DNA of 64,000 bases. Source: Odobenus rosmarus divergens (taxonomy: Eukaryota > Chordata > Mammalia > Carnivora > Odobenidae). Under the pieces are notes generated by a model. It was not told the origin of the DNA, searched no databases, and saw nothing but the letters and a program-made list of their open reading frames with translations. Below, piece by piece: positions 39,074 through 49,775 of this stretch. Within the stretch, counting starts at the first letter, position 1. Each line of letters begins with the position of its first letter. Location: NCBI RefSeq assembly GCF_000321225.1, contig NW_004450302.1, forward strand, positions 2,653,162 through 2,717,161, written 5' to 3'. The translations under genes were made by a program, and so were the position numbers.

Positions 39074-39165
39074 GCACAGCTTTCTTATGAAGATCCAGTA
39101 CATTCACACACGGAAGGTGCACAGCTTTCTTATGAAGATCCAATACGTTCACACACACGGAAGGT
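39074..39165. repeat. 45/47-bp tandem duplication
   Basis: Two adjacent copies begin gcacagctttcttatgaag (39074 and 39119) and end cacggaaggt. They differ by two substitutions and one extra CA, which indicates a local duplication. Confidence 0.88.
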
Positions 39166-39399
39166 GCTCAGAAGGGAACCTGGCTCGTCGCCCCTGCAAT
39201 ATAAACCTTAGTTGTGATTATTACCCATGTTGTGATCCTTGGGTCTCTGTGGGCCTGATTTCCAGAACAGTGCTTATTTCAAATATTCAAAGCCTTTGTC
39301 CCTACAGGTCCCCTCTCTTTTCCATGTCACACAGCACATTCTGATTTCTGGCAAGGAATAATATATGATCCCCCTTACTTGCTTGGCTGATGAAAAACC

Positions 39400-39790
39400 G
39401 CACATCTTGCCCATATAGACAGCAGCTCTAAAGGGACACAGCTAACCCAGAAGGGAGTAATTGGCCTCTTATAAAATAAGGCCAAGTGAAAGATAGGAGT
39501 GCAGAAAGGTCGAGGGGGGTCTGGCCGGAGCTGCCGACAGCTCTCCTAACCTGCCCGACTTATTACCGGAATCATTTCAAGAGATAATTTAATGTTCTCC
39601 CTCTGTGGCCCAGTTTGCTCCTGAAGGGAAAAATAAATAAATAAACAAACCCAACCGCCCCAAACAACACATGCTTTATGAGAACATCACTTACTAGTTT
39701 TTAACGGCCCAGTTATTAATATAACTGTCCCGGCACCTCCTCTACATCTGATCACTGGGGAATGATGAACTTTGAATTCTGATGAATTCT
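39400..39790. promoter_or_regulatory. Candidate conserved regulatory block
   Basis: Repeat-free AT-rich block with ‘agggagtaattggcctctta’ (TAATTG), ‘cttattaccggaatcatttc’, ‘agagataatttaatgttctc’ (GATA, TTTAAT), ‘acggcccagttattaatata’. Homeodomain-like cores are dense. Called from motif content alone. Confidence 0.33.
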
Positions 39791-40104
39791 GATTGCCACT
39801 CCCCTTACTACAAACATCTCTACCCGGTCCACCAGGAAGGGAGAACCAGACTTTCACATGCCCGGAAAGCTCAGAGGCGGGAGCCCCGGCTGCTTGTTGC
39901 TAAGCCAGCTCTGGGAGGGCAAGGCTGGGAGATGAGGCAGGAGAGTGAGAAGGAACCCGTGGAGGTGGGGCAGGGGGATGCCTGTCGGGTGTGGTGGTGG
40001 AGAAAGCACTGGAACGTGCCTCTAGTTCCATAACCCAGCCCAACCTCTTACCTTCTGGGACCTCCTTTTCTTCTCTTACAAAATAGAGATTCTTAAGAAT
40101 TCTT

Positions 40105-40350
40105 TTCCCCTTTGCCATCTTTAAGCATTTATGATGTGCCAGGCATTGTGCTCAATGCTTTTCTCCTTTAACACGTTCTCCTAACCGATGTATATGATAA
40201 TACTAGTTGAATCCCCACTTGGTAGATAAGGAAACGCAGGCTCCCAAAAATGCGGAAGCCTGCCCGAGGTCACACAGCTGGTAAGCAGGGATGTTGGTTT
40301 ACAACCTGGATTTGTCTGACTCCAGGGCCCAAGCCCACAACTGTTAGGCT
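40105..40350 (-). repeat. MIR fragment (minus)
   Basis: ‘tgatgtgccaggcattgtgc’, ‘gataaggaaacgcaggctcc’ and ‘gaggtcacacagctggtaag’ are a near-complete antisense MIR. Confidence 0.72.
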
Positions 40351-40359
40351 ACACTGCAT

Positions 40360-43300
40360 TCCAGGGGCAGTAACACCTGTCCTCCTACCTGGCCCGGGGG
40401 TAAGGTGGGGGGGGACAGGCAGACGTGCCCACAAGAGTGCAAGGGCTCTGCCAACCACACAGTGCTCTCTCACACATGGTGGTCTAAAGGGCTTTCCCAG
40501 CGGAGGGCAAAAGAAGAGGTTGGGCTGGGGTGAGCTGAATTAGAGTTGCCAAAGACAGGGCAACCGTCTCGGGTCCCCTCCCTCTTTGGGAGCTCTGTAC
40601 TATCGCTCAATAAACTCCCCCCCCCCAAAAAAAGGGCTGCCAAAGACAGCAACATCCCAAAGGGGACTGAATTTAGCAACAAGCATGACCACATCCTAGC
40701 AGTACTCACTTTGGAAGAACGCATTATAGTTGATTTCATTTGACAATTGTGGATAAACAATGAAAGGGAGAACATTCTTATGTTCTGAGTCTTCCCACCC
40801 CCACAAAGGGTATTTTTCCTTTTGGTCTGGCTAGGTCATCCTCAGAGGCGCTGAGCCGAGCAGGACTCTGGTCCGCTTGGGTGGGTCAGATGCTACTTTT
40901 TCCTGCCCCCCAGGACCCTGGCACCACACAGGGCTGATGGCCTTGGGGGGGTGAGATCTGGGAGTTCAGCCACAGTAAGGAGTTGGTGGAGTTGGCAGGA
41001 GGGCACAGAGGGAGCGGGGGTGGGGCAGTGGAAGATGGGGCCAGGCTCCCCATGTCTTTCCTGGCCCAGCCCAGGTTTGCTGGCCACAAGGGGCAGCCTC
41101 AGGCCCAGGCTGGCTGCTTGGTATTCTGCTCAGGCCCCTGCATCCTGCCTCCCAGCGCCCTGCCGGTGGGGCCTCCTCCCCTAGCCCAGACTGGGCCATG
41201 CATTATCCTCGCAAGATTGAGGACCTAATGGAGGCGATCAGCCCCCCGGGGAGCCACTCCATCCAGGCTCTGGAAGGAGGGCAAAACAGTGCTTGCTGGC
41301 TCCTTTACCCACCCTGAGATTGGGGTGCACTTTGAGAGGGGGTTTCTTGGAACTGAGGAGGGGCTCTCTGCCACCCCTCTGGGAGGGCTCTGGACAACTC
41401 CAGTCCAGGAGGTGACATTGCAGCAATCCCTCTTTTCCTGTCCAGAGGATACCCTCAATATCCGGTGCCCCGGGGGGGCAGACCCCAGCCACTGTCAGCT
41501 CTCTTGAAGGACTTTCTGCTGGCTTTGGGGTGGGCATGCTCCCTCCTCTACCCCACCCCCTCGCCTGGCTGCAAGCCGGCCAGCTCCACTGCCCATTGTT
41601 CCTGGCTCCCCATCAATGGTGGGAGGTGGGGGGCTGAGCCTGGTCCCCCCAGGTCGGGAGCACAGAGCAGCCCCTCCCCTTTCCAGGCTTCAAAGGCCCA
41701 GAGGGACTAATCCTTGCCACTGTGGGGCCTCCTCTTTGGGAGCGGTGATGGGGGGCGAGCTTTCTGGGAGTGAGTAGAGCAGGCTGGGGGTGATCCTGAG
41801 CGTGTTGGAGGTCAAACGAGGGGAGGGCCTGAGGCAGACGGCCTGGGAAAAGCCTGGGGCTGGATGGGAAGCAGCAAAGGTGTTGCATAGTGCAACAATG
41901 TTGCTCCTCTCAGGAGCACCCAGCCCCTGCTCCTCCCAGGAGCACCTAGCCTTTACTGCAGGCACACACAGCAGACCAGCAGCTGTGTCCACGCATCATG
42001 TAATTGCATCCTCCTGGGAGCCAGTGCTTCTAGAGTTATATTGCACAGAGGGAGAAAATCAGGCTCAGAAAGGTTAAGTAACTTACCTGGGCTCACACAG
42101 GGGGGATCTGAACAGGATTTGGACCGACATTGTTTGACTCTGGAACCTTGCTCCTAACCTCAGTGCTGGGCCACTGTAACAGGCAGCTGGGAGGGAAAGC
42201 AAAATGAGTGATGGGCACCGGCTCCAAAACACTCACCTGGCTTCATACACCTCAGCAAGGTACGTGTTTCTTGCCAAAAAGCATCCAGGGATCCCAGAGG
42301 TAATTGTTTTCACAGAGCCCACAGACCTAGTGGCTTTTTATATACTATCTACTTTATCCTACAGGGATTTTTTTTTTCCTTCTCTTTCCGGCCCTGTCCC
42401 CCCACCCCCCACCCCAGGCTTCTTCACTCCTCTTCTTCCCAGGCTAACATTCTCTCCTCCTACCATCTGCTCCCAAGATGGCCGACACTGCCCACCTTGC
42501 TTCCCTGGGGATGCATGGGTCCAGGACGCATCCCTCCCCCAGGTGCTGTAATTTGAGGGGCTGCCCAGCTGGAATGGGCCCAGGGCCTCCCCAGGCTGCC
42601 CTCCCGCCACTGGGAGTCGCCTGCCCTCTGCCCTCTGCCCTCTTCTGCCATTAACCCTGTCACCTGCCGGACATCAGCCCCCGGGCCCAGTCTGTCATCC
42701 ATGGCCAAAGATGGATGGGGGGGCGGCTGGGAAGCGTAAGTGGCGACCCCTTAATGAGATCTGGCGGGGGAGGGCTGGGGTCTATCAGGCAGCAGCAGGA
42801 CCAGGTTGGCAATAACGGCCCTTGCTGAGCGTGACCCATTTTCCTTCTGGGGAGGGGAAGACAGTGGAGTGAGAAGCTGCAGGACAGGCTTGGGGGCCAC
42901 AGGATCAGGTTGCCACCTCCCTGGAGAGAGACTGGAGCAGGAAGAGATGGGCAGAGGCTAGGGAAAAAAAGATGACACCCCCCAACCTCTCGTTCCTTCC
43001 CCTTGGCACTGTGACCCCAGCTCCTTGGGAAGAAACACAGACACACAAAGAATCGCTAGGAAACAGGAGACCAGCTGCCTGGCCGGGGGCAGGCCCAAGG
43101 CAGTCCTGGGAGACTTCGTGTCTCCTCTCCATGTGCAGAGAAATCAGAGGGAGGGAGGCTCTGTGGGGTATTGTCTATAGAGTGGGGAGCATCTTCAGAA
43201 GGGCAAGGGAAGGGTCCTTTTGAAGCAGGAAAAAGAGGGGGAGGTAGGAGTGGGGGAAAAACGTTATTGGATGGTCACCTACACATTCCCCCTTAGTGAT

Positions 43301-44065
43301 CCATGGACTTTTAAAAGGAAGAGATGCTGGAAAGCATCAGTTCTCACCTTTCATTGTACAAATGGGGAAACTGATGCCTAGGGAGGTGAAGAGGCCCACC
43401 CAGTTAGTGGCAGAGCCAGAGCCAGGATCCAGGGTTCTAGAAGATCAAGCTCATTTACTTGGCACTGGTCTCGCTCTCTCTTTGCTTCTTACCCAGGAAA
43501 AAAATAGAACAACTGCTGAAATCATCGTTCTTGGACTCGTCTGAAAGGGCTTGTTCTTTCCCAACTCCTTCCCGCTCCTCCCCATGAGGGAGAGTACCTG
43601 GCCCCAGGGCTTCCGGCAGGTCTGGGAAATAGACTGGGGGAGGGCGGGGGAGGGTGCCTCCTGAGTTCCTAGCCGGGAATGGGGAAGCCATCACTCCCTG
43701 ATGATGTGAGTGAGGTTGGTTGAAAAGAGGGCTCTTTTGAGTTTGAGTTTGAGTTTGAAGTTTTATGATTTGGGTTGTTGTTTTTTTCTCCCATGAAGAG
43801 CAAGGAGAAGAACCAAGTGGGTGCCCAGCAAAAGTTGGCTGTAAGACCCTTTGACCCTTTATTTGGACATTATCCACGGCCAGTCCATCCCCAGAGCCGT
43901 GGCCTTGGCTTTCTCTGTGATGATTTCTGGTTTCCCCCCTCCCCCAGCTGCCTAGTGCAGGCTGAGCAGGAGTCATAGTGTGGCATCTAGAGGTTGGTGG
44001 TCAGGAGGATTCTGGTCCTGGTTAGCTGTGTGACCCTCAGCCATTCTTTTAAACTTTCTGGGCCT
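40360..44065. other. Intergenic, no gene recognised
   Basis: Mostly unique C/G-rich sequence with MIR pieces at about 42000-42170 and 43350-43450 (‘acaaatggggaaactgatgc’), a T-run at 42366, a (GAGTTT)3 repeat at about 43737-43756 and several open frames that look like chance. Confidence 0.35.
42000..42170 (-). repeat. MIR fragment (minus)
   Basis: ‘caggctcagaaaggttaagt’, ‘aacttacctgggctcacaca’ and ‘gtttgactctggaaccttgc’ are antisense MIR. Confidence 0.62.
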
Positions 44066-44081
44066 CAGTTGCCTTATATTT

Positions 44082-44287
44082 AAGATTTTTTATTTATTTC
44101 TTTATTTTAGAGAGAGGGAGAGAGAGAGAATGCGCACGCAGAGGCAGGGGGGAGGGAGAGGTACAAACAGACTCCACACTGGGCGCCCCAGAGTTCAACG
44201 CAGGGCTCGATCCCACGACCCCGAGATCATGACGAGAGCCAAAATCAAGAGTCGGCTGCTCAACCGACTGAGCCACCCAGGGGCCCA
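44082..44287 (-). mobile_element. CAN-SINE
   Basis: Minus-strand long element. Target-site duplication cagttgccttatattt at 44066-44081 and 44288-44303, exact. Confidence 0.92.
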
Positions 44288-44346
44288 CAGTTGCCTTATA
44301 TTTGTTTAAAAGGCAGGGCTAGATGATGGTCTTCACACTTCTTTTC

Positions 44347-44446
44347 TCTTTTCTAAAGTAAACTTTATGCCCAACATGGGGCTCAAACTCACAACACCAA
44401 GATCAAGAGTTGCATGTCCTACTGACTAAGCCAGCCTGGTGCCCCT
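44347..44446 (-). mobile_element. Short CAN-SINE variant
   Basis: The complement has a tRNA-like head and ends in the segment around ‘gcccaacatggggctcaaac’. The flanks share cacacttctttt. Confidence 0.82.
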
Positions 44447-44594
44447 CCCCACACTTCTTTTAAAAAGGACCAGAGCTAGGGCTCCCAGGAATGCCTTATG
44501 TGCATTTTTCAACTTTGCCTTGGGTGACATCCAGTTGGTAGCCTGAAATGGGCTTCAGTGGGAGTATTTACACCACAGAAATTGGCAAATGCGA

Positions 44595-44795
44595 GAGGCA
44601 TCTGGGTGGCTCAGTGGGTTAAGCGTCTGCCTTCGGCTCAGGTCATGATCCTAGGGTCCTGGGATCGAGCCCCACATTGGGCTCCCTGCTCCGCGGGAAG
44701 CCTGCTTCTCCCTCTCCCACCCCCCCTCCTTGTGTTCCCTCTCTTGCTATATCTCTCTGTCAGATAAATAAATAAAATCTTTAAAAAAAGAGAGA
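44595..44795 (+). mobile_element. CAN-SINE
   Basis: Head ggcatctgggtggctcagtg. Target-site duplication gaaattggcaaatgcga against gaaatgggcaaatgcga (about 44578-44594 and 44796-44812). Confidence 0.9.
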
Positions 44796-44911
44796 GAAAT
44801 GGGCAAATGCGACAAATTGGGACTTCTCCACAAGGACTCCAGTGAGAGGCTGCTGTTCAACTTTTACCAGCTGACCAGAACTCTAACATGTTGTATCAAA
44901 ACAAAAAAGCA

Positions 44912-45102
44912 GGGGCACCTGGGTGGTGCAGTCATTTAAGAGTCCCACTCTTGATTTTGGCTCAGGTCATGATCTCAGGGTCATGAGATCGAGCCCCGCA
45001 GGGGGTTCTGCACACAGCGTGGAGTCTGCTTGAGATTCTCTCTTCCTCTCTCTCTGCTTCTCCCCCCACCCTGCTCGCTCTCAAATAAATAAATCAATCT
45101 TA
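44912..45102 (+). mobile_element. CAN-SINE, tail turned into a CA microsatellite
   Basis: Head ggggcacctgggtggtgcag. The AAATAAATCAATCTTAA tail runs into (AC)n at 45103-45121, consistent with a microsatellite that grew in the SINE tail. Confidence 0.87.
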
Positions 45103-45122
45103 AACACACACACACACACAAT

Positions 45123-45328
45123 GGGGCGCCTGGGTGGCTCAGTCGTTAAGCCTCTGCCTTCCGCTCAGGTCATGATCCCAGGGTCCTGGGATCGAGCCCC
45201 GCATCAGGCTCCCCACCCAGCAAGAAGCCTGCTTCTCCCTCTCCCACTCCCCCTGCTTGTGTTCCTGCTTTCACTCTCTCTCTCTGTCTCTCTCAAATAA
45301 ATAAATAAATAAAATCTTTTAAAAAAAA
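45123..45328 (+). mobile_element. CAN-SINE
   Basis: Full-length plus-strand element starting ggggcgcctgggtggctcag directly after the CA tract and ending in AAATAAAATCTTTTAAAA. Confidence 0.9.
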
Positions 45329-45509
45329 GATTTTATTTATTTACTTGAGGCAGAGGGAGAGAGAGCACAAGCAGGGGGAGCTACAGTCAGAGGGAGAAGC
45401 AGGGTCCCCGCTGAGCAGGGAGCCCGACGCGGGGCTCGATCCCAGGACCCTGAGACCATGACCCCAGCCAAAGGTAGAGGCTTAACTGACTGAGCCACCC
45501 AGGCGCACC
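45329..45509 (-). mobile_element. CAN-SINE, tail-to-tail with the preceding element
   Basis: Minus-strand element whose T-rich end abuts the A-tail of the 45123 SINE, giving a tail-to-tail inverted pair (about 200 bp each) that could form a hairpin in RNA. Confidence 0.88.
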
Positions 45510-45537
45510 AGACCTTGACAAGTTTTGTTTTAAATTA

Positions 45538-45747
45538 AATTTTTTAAAGATTGATTTATTCATTTTAGAGACGGGGGGGCAGCTGGAGAGGGAGAGAGAA
45601 TCCTCAAGCCGACTGCCTTGCCTACCTAGCATGGAGCCTGACACGGGGCTTGATCCTACGACTCCTGAGATCACAACCCTGAGATCCCAACCCGAGTGCT
45701 GAGATCAAGAGTTGGACACCCAGCCTACTGAGCCACCCAGGTGCCCT
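45538..45747 (-). mobile_element. CAN-SINE, diverged
   Basis: Minus-strand element with T-rich end ‘ttttttaaagattgatttat’ and the complement of the head at ‘gagccacccaggtgccc’. It has internal insertions around a duplicated ‘tgagatc’ segment. Confidence 0.82.
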
Positions 45748-45751
45748 GACA

Positions 45752-45840
45752 GTATTTCTTTCTTTCTTTTCTTTTCTTTTTTCTTTTCTTTTTCCTTCCT
45801 TCCTTCCTTCCTTCCTTCCTTCCTTCCTTCCTTCCTTTCT

Positions 45841-45884
<44 letters not shown>

Positions 45885-45895
45885 TTCTTTCTTTC
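45752..45895. repeat. (CTTT)n/(CTTC)n microsatellite
   Basis: About 140 bp of pure pyrimidine: an irregular ttctttt part, then about ten TTCC/CTTC units, then about fourteen CTTT units. It occupies the T-rich end of the adjacent minus-strand SINE, so it is probably an expanded SINE tail. Confidence 0.92.
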
Positions 45896-45980
45896 ATCTC
45901 TACACCCAATGTGGGGCTCAAACTCACAGCCCCAAGATCAAGAGTCACATGCTCCTCAGACTGAGCCAGCCAGGCACCCC
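45896..45980 (-). mobile_element. Short CAN-SINE variant next to the pyrimidine tract
   Basis: The complement has a tRNA-like head (GGTGCCTGGCTGGCTCAGTC) through to the segment at ‘cacccaatgtggggctcaaa’. The string gaccttgaca occurs at about 45511 and again at about 45983, flanking the composite of SINE, microsatellite and SINE. Confidence 0.83.
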
Positions 45981-46522
45981 CTGACCTTGACAATTTTGGT
46001 ATTTCAGTAACATTATGTGGGAGGGGGCTGCTAAACCAGGGTTGAAATCATATTCATTTTCAATTTGGTCTTTTCAACAGGGAAAGTAGAGGGTGGTCAC
46101 CAGGGATCATTAACCTCGTTTGGCTTGGGTTGAAAGGACCCACTCAGCAAAGCATGTTTCACTCCTACATTTGCCCAGGTTCTGTGAAGAATACAGAAGT
46201 CAATATTCCCAGAGCTTGCTTGCTTGCTGGTTTATTAGAATCAGCCAGGCTGATTCATTCTTGTGGGGGTGGGGGATGGGGCAGCAAGCAAAAGAAAAGA
46301 AAAACAAATGTTTGTAGCTGAGAGAAGCCTGACATTTAATCTAGTGGTTTCTAAATTGTTAGAATGACTAGGAAGATTTTAAAAATACAATTTCTTGCCC
46401 CTGCCCCTGAATTTACTGATTTAAAGATCTCCGCTGGGGGGAGGGGTTCTGGTGCTTGGGAGCCATGAAATTCACTCTCCTGGCTGCCTGTAGTGGAGAT
46501 GCAGGCCATCAACTCAAGTTTG

Positions 46523-46661
46523 TCTTCTTTCTTTTTTAAAAAAATTAAAAAAAATTTTTTTTACTATTTTTTAACTACTCTCCATGCCCAATATGGGGCT
46601 CAAACCCCCAACACCAAGATCAAGAGTCACGTGCTCCACCCACTGAGCCAGGCTGGTGCTC
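46523..46661 (-). mobile_element. Short CAN-SINE variant
   Basis: Minus-strand short element with A/T-rich end ‘ttactattttttaactactc’. The flanks share agtttgtcttct (about 46508-46519 and 46664-46675). Confidence 0.85.
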
Positions 46662-46747
46662 CTGAGTTTGTCTTCTATTTCTAAAAGAGATTTCCTCATT
46701 CTCCCTTAGCACATATAGAAAGATGCTTTTAAAAAAGTTCTTCCCTT

Positions 46748-46955
46748 GGGGCGCCTGGGTGGCTCAGTCGGTTAAGCGTCTGCCTTTGGCTTGGGTCATG
46801 ATCCCAGCGTCTGGGATCCCAGGGTCCGGGATCGAGTCCCGGATCAGGCTCCCTGCTCAGCGGGGGTTCTGCTTCTCCCTCTCCGTCTGCTGCTTCCCCT
46901 GCTTGTGCTCTCTCTCTCTCTCTCTGTCAAATAAATAAATAAAATCTTTTTTAAA
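46748..46955 (+). mobile_element. CAN-SINE, tail interrupted by another SINE
   Basis: Head ggggcgcctgggtggctcag. The middle has a duplicated ‘tctgggatcccagggtccgg’ segment. Flanked by aaaagttcttccct on the left (about 46732) and on the right (about 47197), beyond the second, inserted SINE. Confidence 0.88.
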
Positions 46956-46971
46956 AAACCCATCAAGTCTC

Positions 46972-47168
46972 TTTTTTTTAAAGATTTTATTTATTTATTT
47001 GACAGAGAGAGACTCAGCAAGAGAGGGAACACAAGCAGGGGGAGTGGGAGAGGGAGAAGCAGGCTCTCCGCAGAGCAGGGAGCCCGATGCGGGGCTCGAT
47101 CCCAGGACCCTGGGACCATGACCTGAGCCGAAGGCAGACGCTTAACAACTGAGCCACCCAGGCACCAC
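46972..47168 (-). mobile_element. CAN-SINE inserted in the tail of the 46748 SINE
   Basis: Minus-strand element. aaacccatcaagtctc on the left and aaacccatcaactctt on the right are its target-site duplication, lying between the plus-strand SINE and the outer right-hand flank. Confidence 0.88.
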
Positions 47169-47209
47169 CAAACCCATCAACTCTTAAAAAAAAAGAAAAG
47201 TTCTTCCCT

Positions 47210-48030
47210 GCAGCTAACCTCAATCCCTGCTGCATTTGTAACACTCTCATCTGCATAACTTTGCTGATGGCTTTCAGAGTTTGCCTCCATGCTGAGTGTT
47301 CTGGGCATATTCCTTCAGTCCACAAAAATGAACTCAGCACCTACTAATTGCCAGGTCCTACGCTGAGTGTTGGGGAGACAGTGGTGAGTGAAGTGGCCGT
47401 GGTGCTTGGCCTTTGCGCTTTCAGCCTTGGGAGGGAATCAGAATTCAACTAGCAACGTGGGGATGCTGGGCCAGGGGACATGGGGTGAGGGTTAGCGTCC
47501 TGAAGAGAGGAGGCAGGGCCATGGCCTCAGGATAGTCTGGGGAAGGAGGATGGGAGGGCAGAGATCATAGTTCCTGGCAGAGAGAACAGCGTATACGGGG
47601 CTGAAATAAAACCCCAGAGCGGACCTCCAAGAACCAAGTGAAAGTCCATACAGCTGGACATTGTGCCTCCTGAACCTTTCTGTCATTCCTCTGGCCCTTC
47701 CCAGAAGCCACTCTCAGCTCCCCCATGACTCTCTGGGCCCCATGGAGCCCACAGCAAGACAAAGAACTTTTGTCTGATCAGCTGAGCGATAATGAGAGAA
47801 ACGATCCCCAGGACCCCTATTTCTGCATCCAGCATGGAGCTTGCTGTTCTAAGAACAGCACCGGATTACTGACTCACAGGCAGCCGTGCGTTTTACAATA
47901 ACTCCACAATGTCTGTCTTGGATTTGATTTCTGCCTAACTTCCCTTTCAGCTTTCTTTTTAAAAGCCTGGCCTCTTGGCTGTCTTGGTACTTATCTCCTT
48001 CTGAAGTGGAACACAGTCAAGAATATGCGG
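47210..48030. other. Intergenic, no gene recognised
   Basis: Unique sequence with an L2/MIR-like piece near 47320-47400 (‘aactcagcacctactaattg’). No coding segment is supported. Confidence 0.35.
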
Positions 48031-48039
48031 GTTTCGGGG

Positions 48040-48190
48040 AAATCTGCTGTCCCCAGGGCCCTTCTCCAATGAAATGCAGGTCAAACTGAGATTTGGAGTT
48101 GAAAGCTGATTAGTGTAAATGCTCACATCTTAGAGAGTGTAACTAATCTGCCCATCAAGGCTGCTGATCCCATCCCGTCTCATTTGCGGC
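48040..48190. promoter_or_regulatory. Candidate conserved regulatory block, left part
   Basis: ‘gaaagctgattagtgtaaat’ (GATTAG, a paired-like/OTX-type core), ‘gagtgtaactaatctgccca’ (TAATCT) and ‘ctgctgatcccatcccgtc’ lie in a repeat-free stretch. Motif-based only. Confidence 0.33.
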
Positions 48191-48739
48191 TGGGGAGCGA
48201 GGGTGGGGGCGGGGAAGGCGAGCACCGTGCCGAGTCAGCGCCAGACCCCGATGTGCCGGGCAGAATGGCATCTCCACACAGTGGCTCCTGGCAGGGAGGG
48301 CAGCGGGGAGGGGGGACAGATGCTGAGAGGCTCACGGGAGCCATACCAACAGATGGGTCTGCCTGGGCCCCTGACGGAACCGGCTAACCCTTCCCGAGCC
48401 GACCCGTGTGTGCCCATTATTCTTCCCTGGGATCCTAAGTGACGCACGAAGGACCACGAAGGAATTCACTGGTCAATGCTAGCTGGGCGGGTGGGAGCGG
48501 GGAGGTCAGCCAGGGGCAGGCAGGGGGGTGGGTTTGCTGGGATTAGCCCCCGGGAGCTGAGCCAGCCGGCGGTGGGCCCGCGGAGGAAGGGATGCTTCGG
48601 CATTCTCCTGCAGTTACCGGGCCGCCCCGCCTGCCAGGCTGCTGGTGTGCGGAGCCCAGCCCCCTCCCCAAAAAGCCCCTGAGAGGGGCCAAGAGAAGGG
48701 GGGAAGGCCACCCGTGGCCTTGTGAGGCTGAAGCACAAG

Positions 48740-48885
48740 CTCCTTCCTCAGCTGCCAGGGAAGAATTTAATTACCAATTAAAGCCCCCTCCATCTGTTTC
48801 GGGCCTGCCAGAGAGCTCTCTCTACCCTTTAATTACATCTCTGACAACAATTTAACTCAATTAGCTGGTAAACACAGCAGAATGC
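48740..48885. promoter_or_regulatory. Homeodomain-site cluster
   Basis: In about 100 bp there are TAATTA at 48768-48773, CAATTA at 48775-48780, TAATTA at 48830-48835 and CAATTAG at 48858-48864. GC-rich spacers and ‘ggtaaacaca’ (forkhead-like TAAACA) follow. Four ATTA-type cores in repeat-free DNA is well above expectation. This is the clearest homeobox-type cluster in the window. Confidence 0.45.
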
Positions 48886-49255
48886 AGGCAACCCAGGGCC
48901 CCCTCTTGTCCCTGCCATCTGTCTGTCCATCTTATGCTCTCCCCACTTGCTCTCGGTCTGTCTGTCCTGCCCCTGCTTCCCCCTCTCCTTTTGACCCCCC
49001 CCACTCCTCAATTTGCTCCTTTCCTTCTGTCTTCCCCAGCACCTCTTGTCTGTCTCACACCAGCTGGAGTTGCTCCCCCCATCTTTGTCATTCCACCTTC
49101 CTTTCCCATCTGCTGTCTGTCTGTCCCTTTCCCCCTGCTCTGTCCCGTTCCATCCATTCCAACTTTCTGTCCTTCTCTGCAGGCCAGTCTCCAGAGAGCC
49201 CACCTGTTCCCTTTCTTCTTCTAGTCTTCTTTCTCCTTCTCTGCCTCCCTCCTGC

Positions 49256-49447
49256 ATTTATTTATTTATTTATTTATTTTAGAGCGGGAGAGAACAGGGG
49301 GAGGGGGGGAGAGAGAGAGAGAATGTTAAGCAGGCTCCACGCCCAGCGCCGAGCCCCATGTCGGGCTCAATCTCACGACCCTGAGATCATGACCTGAGTC
49401 GAGATCAAGAGTCGGACACTCAGCTGACTGAGCCCCACAGGCTCCCC
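49256..49447 (-). mobile_element. CAN-SINE, diverged
   Basis: Begins with (ATTT)n on + and ends in ‘ctgagccccacaggctcccc’; the complement reads as a diverged long-subfamily element. Confidence 0.82.
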
Positions 49448-49559
49448 ATGCGTCCCCCCCGCACTTGGCCAAACTCACGCCTTCAACCTGTCTTCCCTGA
49501 GTCTCCTTCCTGGTGTGTCTCCCTGACCTTTATCAGCTCCTTGTGCTTTGTCCACCCAG

Positions 49560-49775
49560 TACAGACAAATGTGAGCCCCAGGAATAACAACTGTTGTGTT
49601 TTGAGCCTGTCTTTTGCCAGTCGCTGGCTAAGAGCTTTATGTATTTTATTTCGTTGAACCTTAGAAAAATTCTGTGAAGTAGGTATAATTCTCCCCATTT
49701 TACAAGTGGGCTCATTGACGCTTTGAGAGATTTTGCAACTTGCATGAGATCGCGGGCAGGGAGCAGCTTTGCAGA
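49560..49775 (-). repeat. MIR fragment (minus)
   Basis: ‘tcgctggctaagagctttat’, ‘tattttatttcgttgaacct’, ‘tctccccattttacaagtgg’ match antisense MIR. Confidence 0.65.

Noticed and set aside
45622..45993. Minus-strand frame with long KERKKERKKE repeats
   Set aside because: It is the translation of the CTTT/CTTC microsatellite plus SINE sequence.
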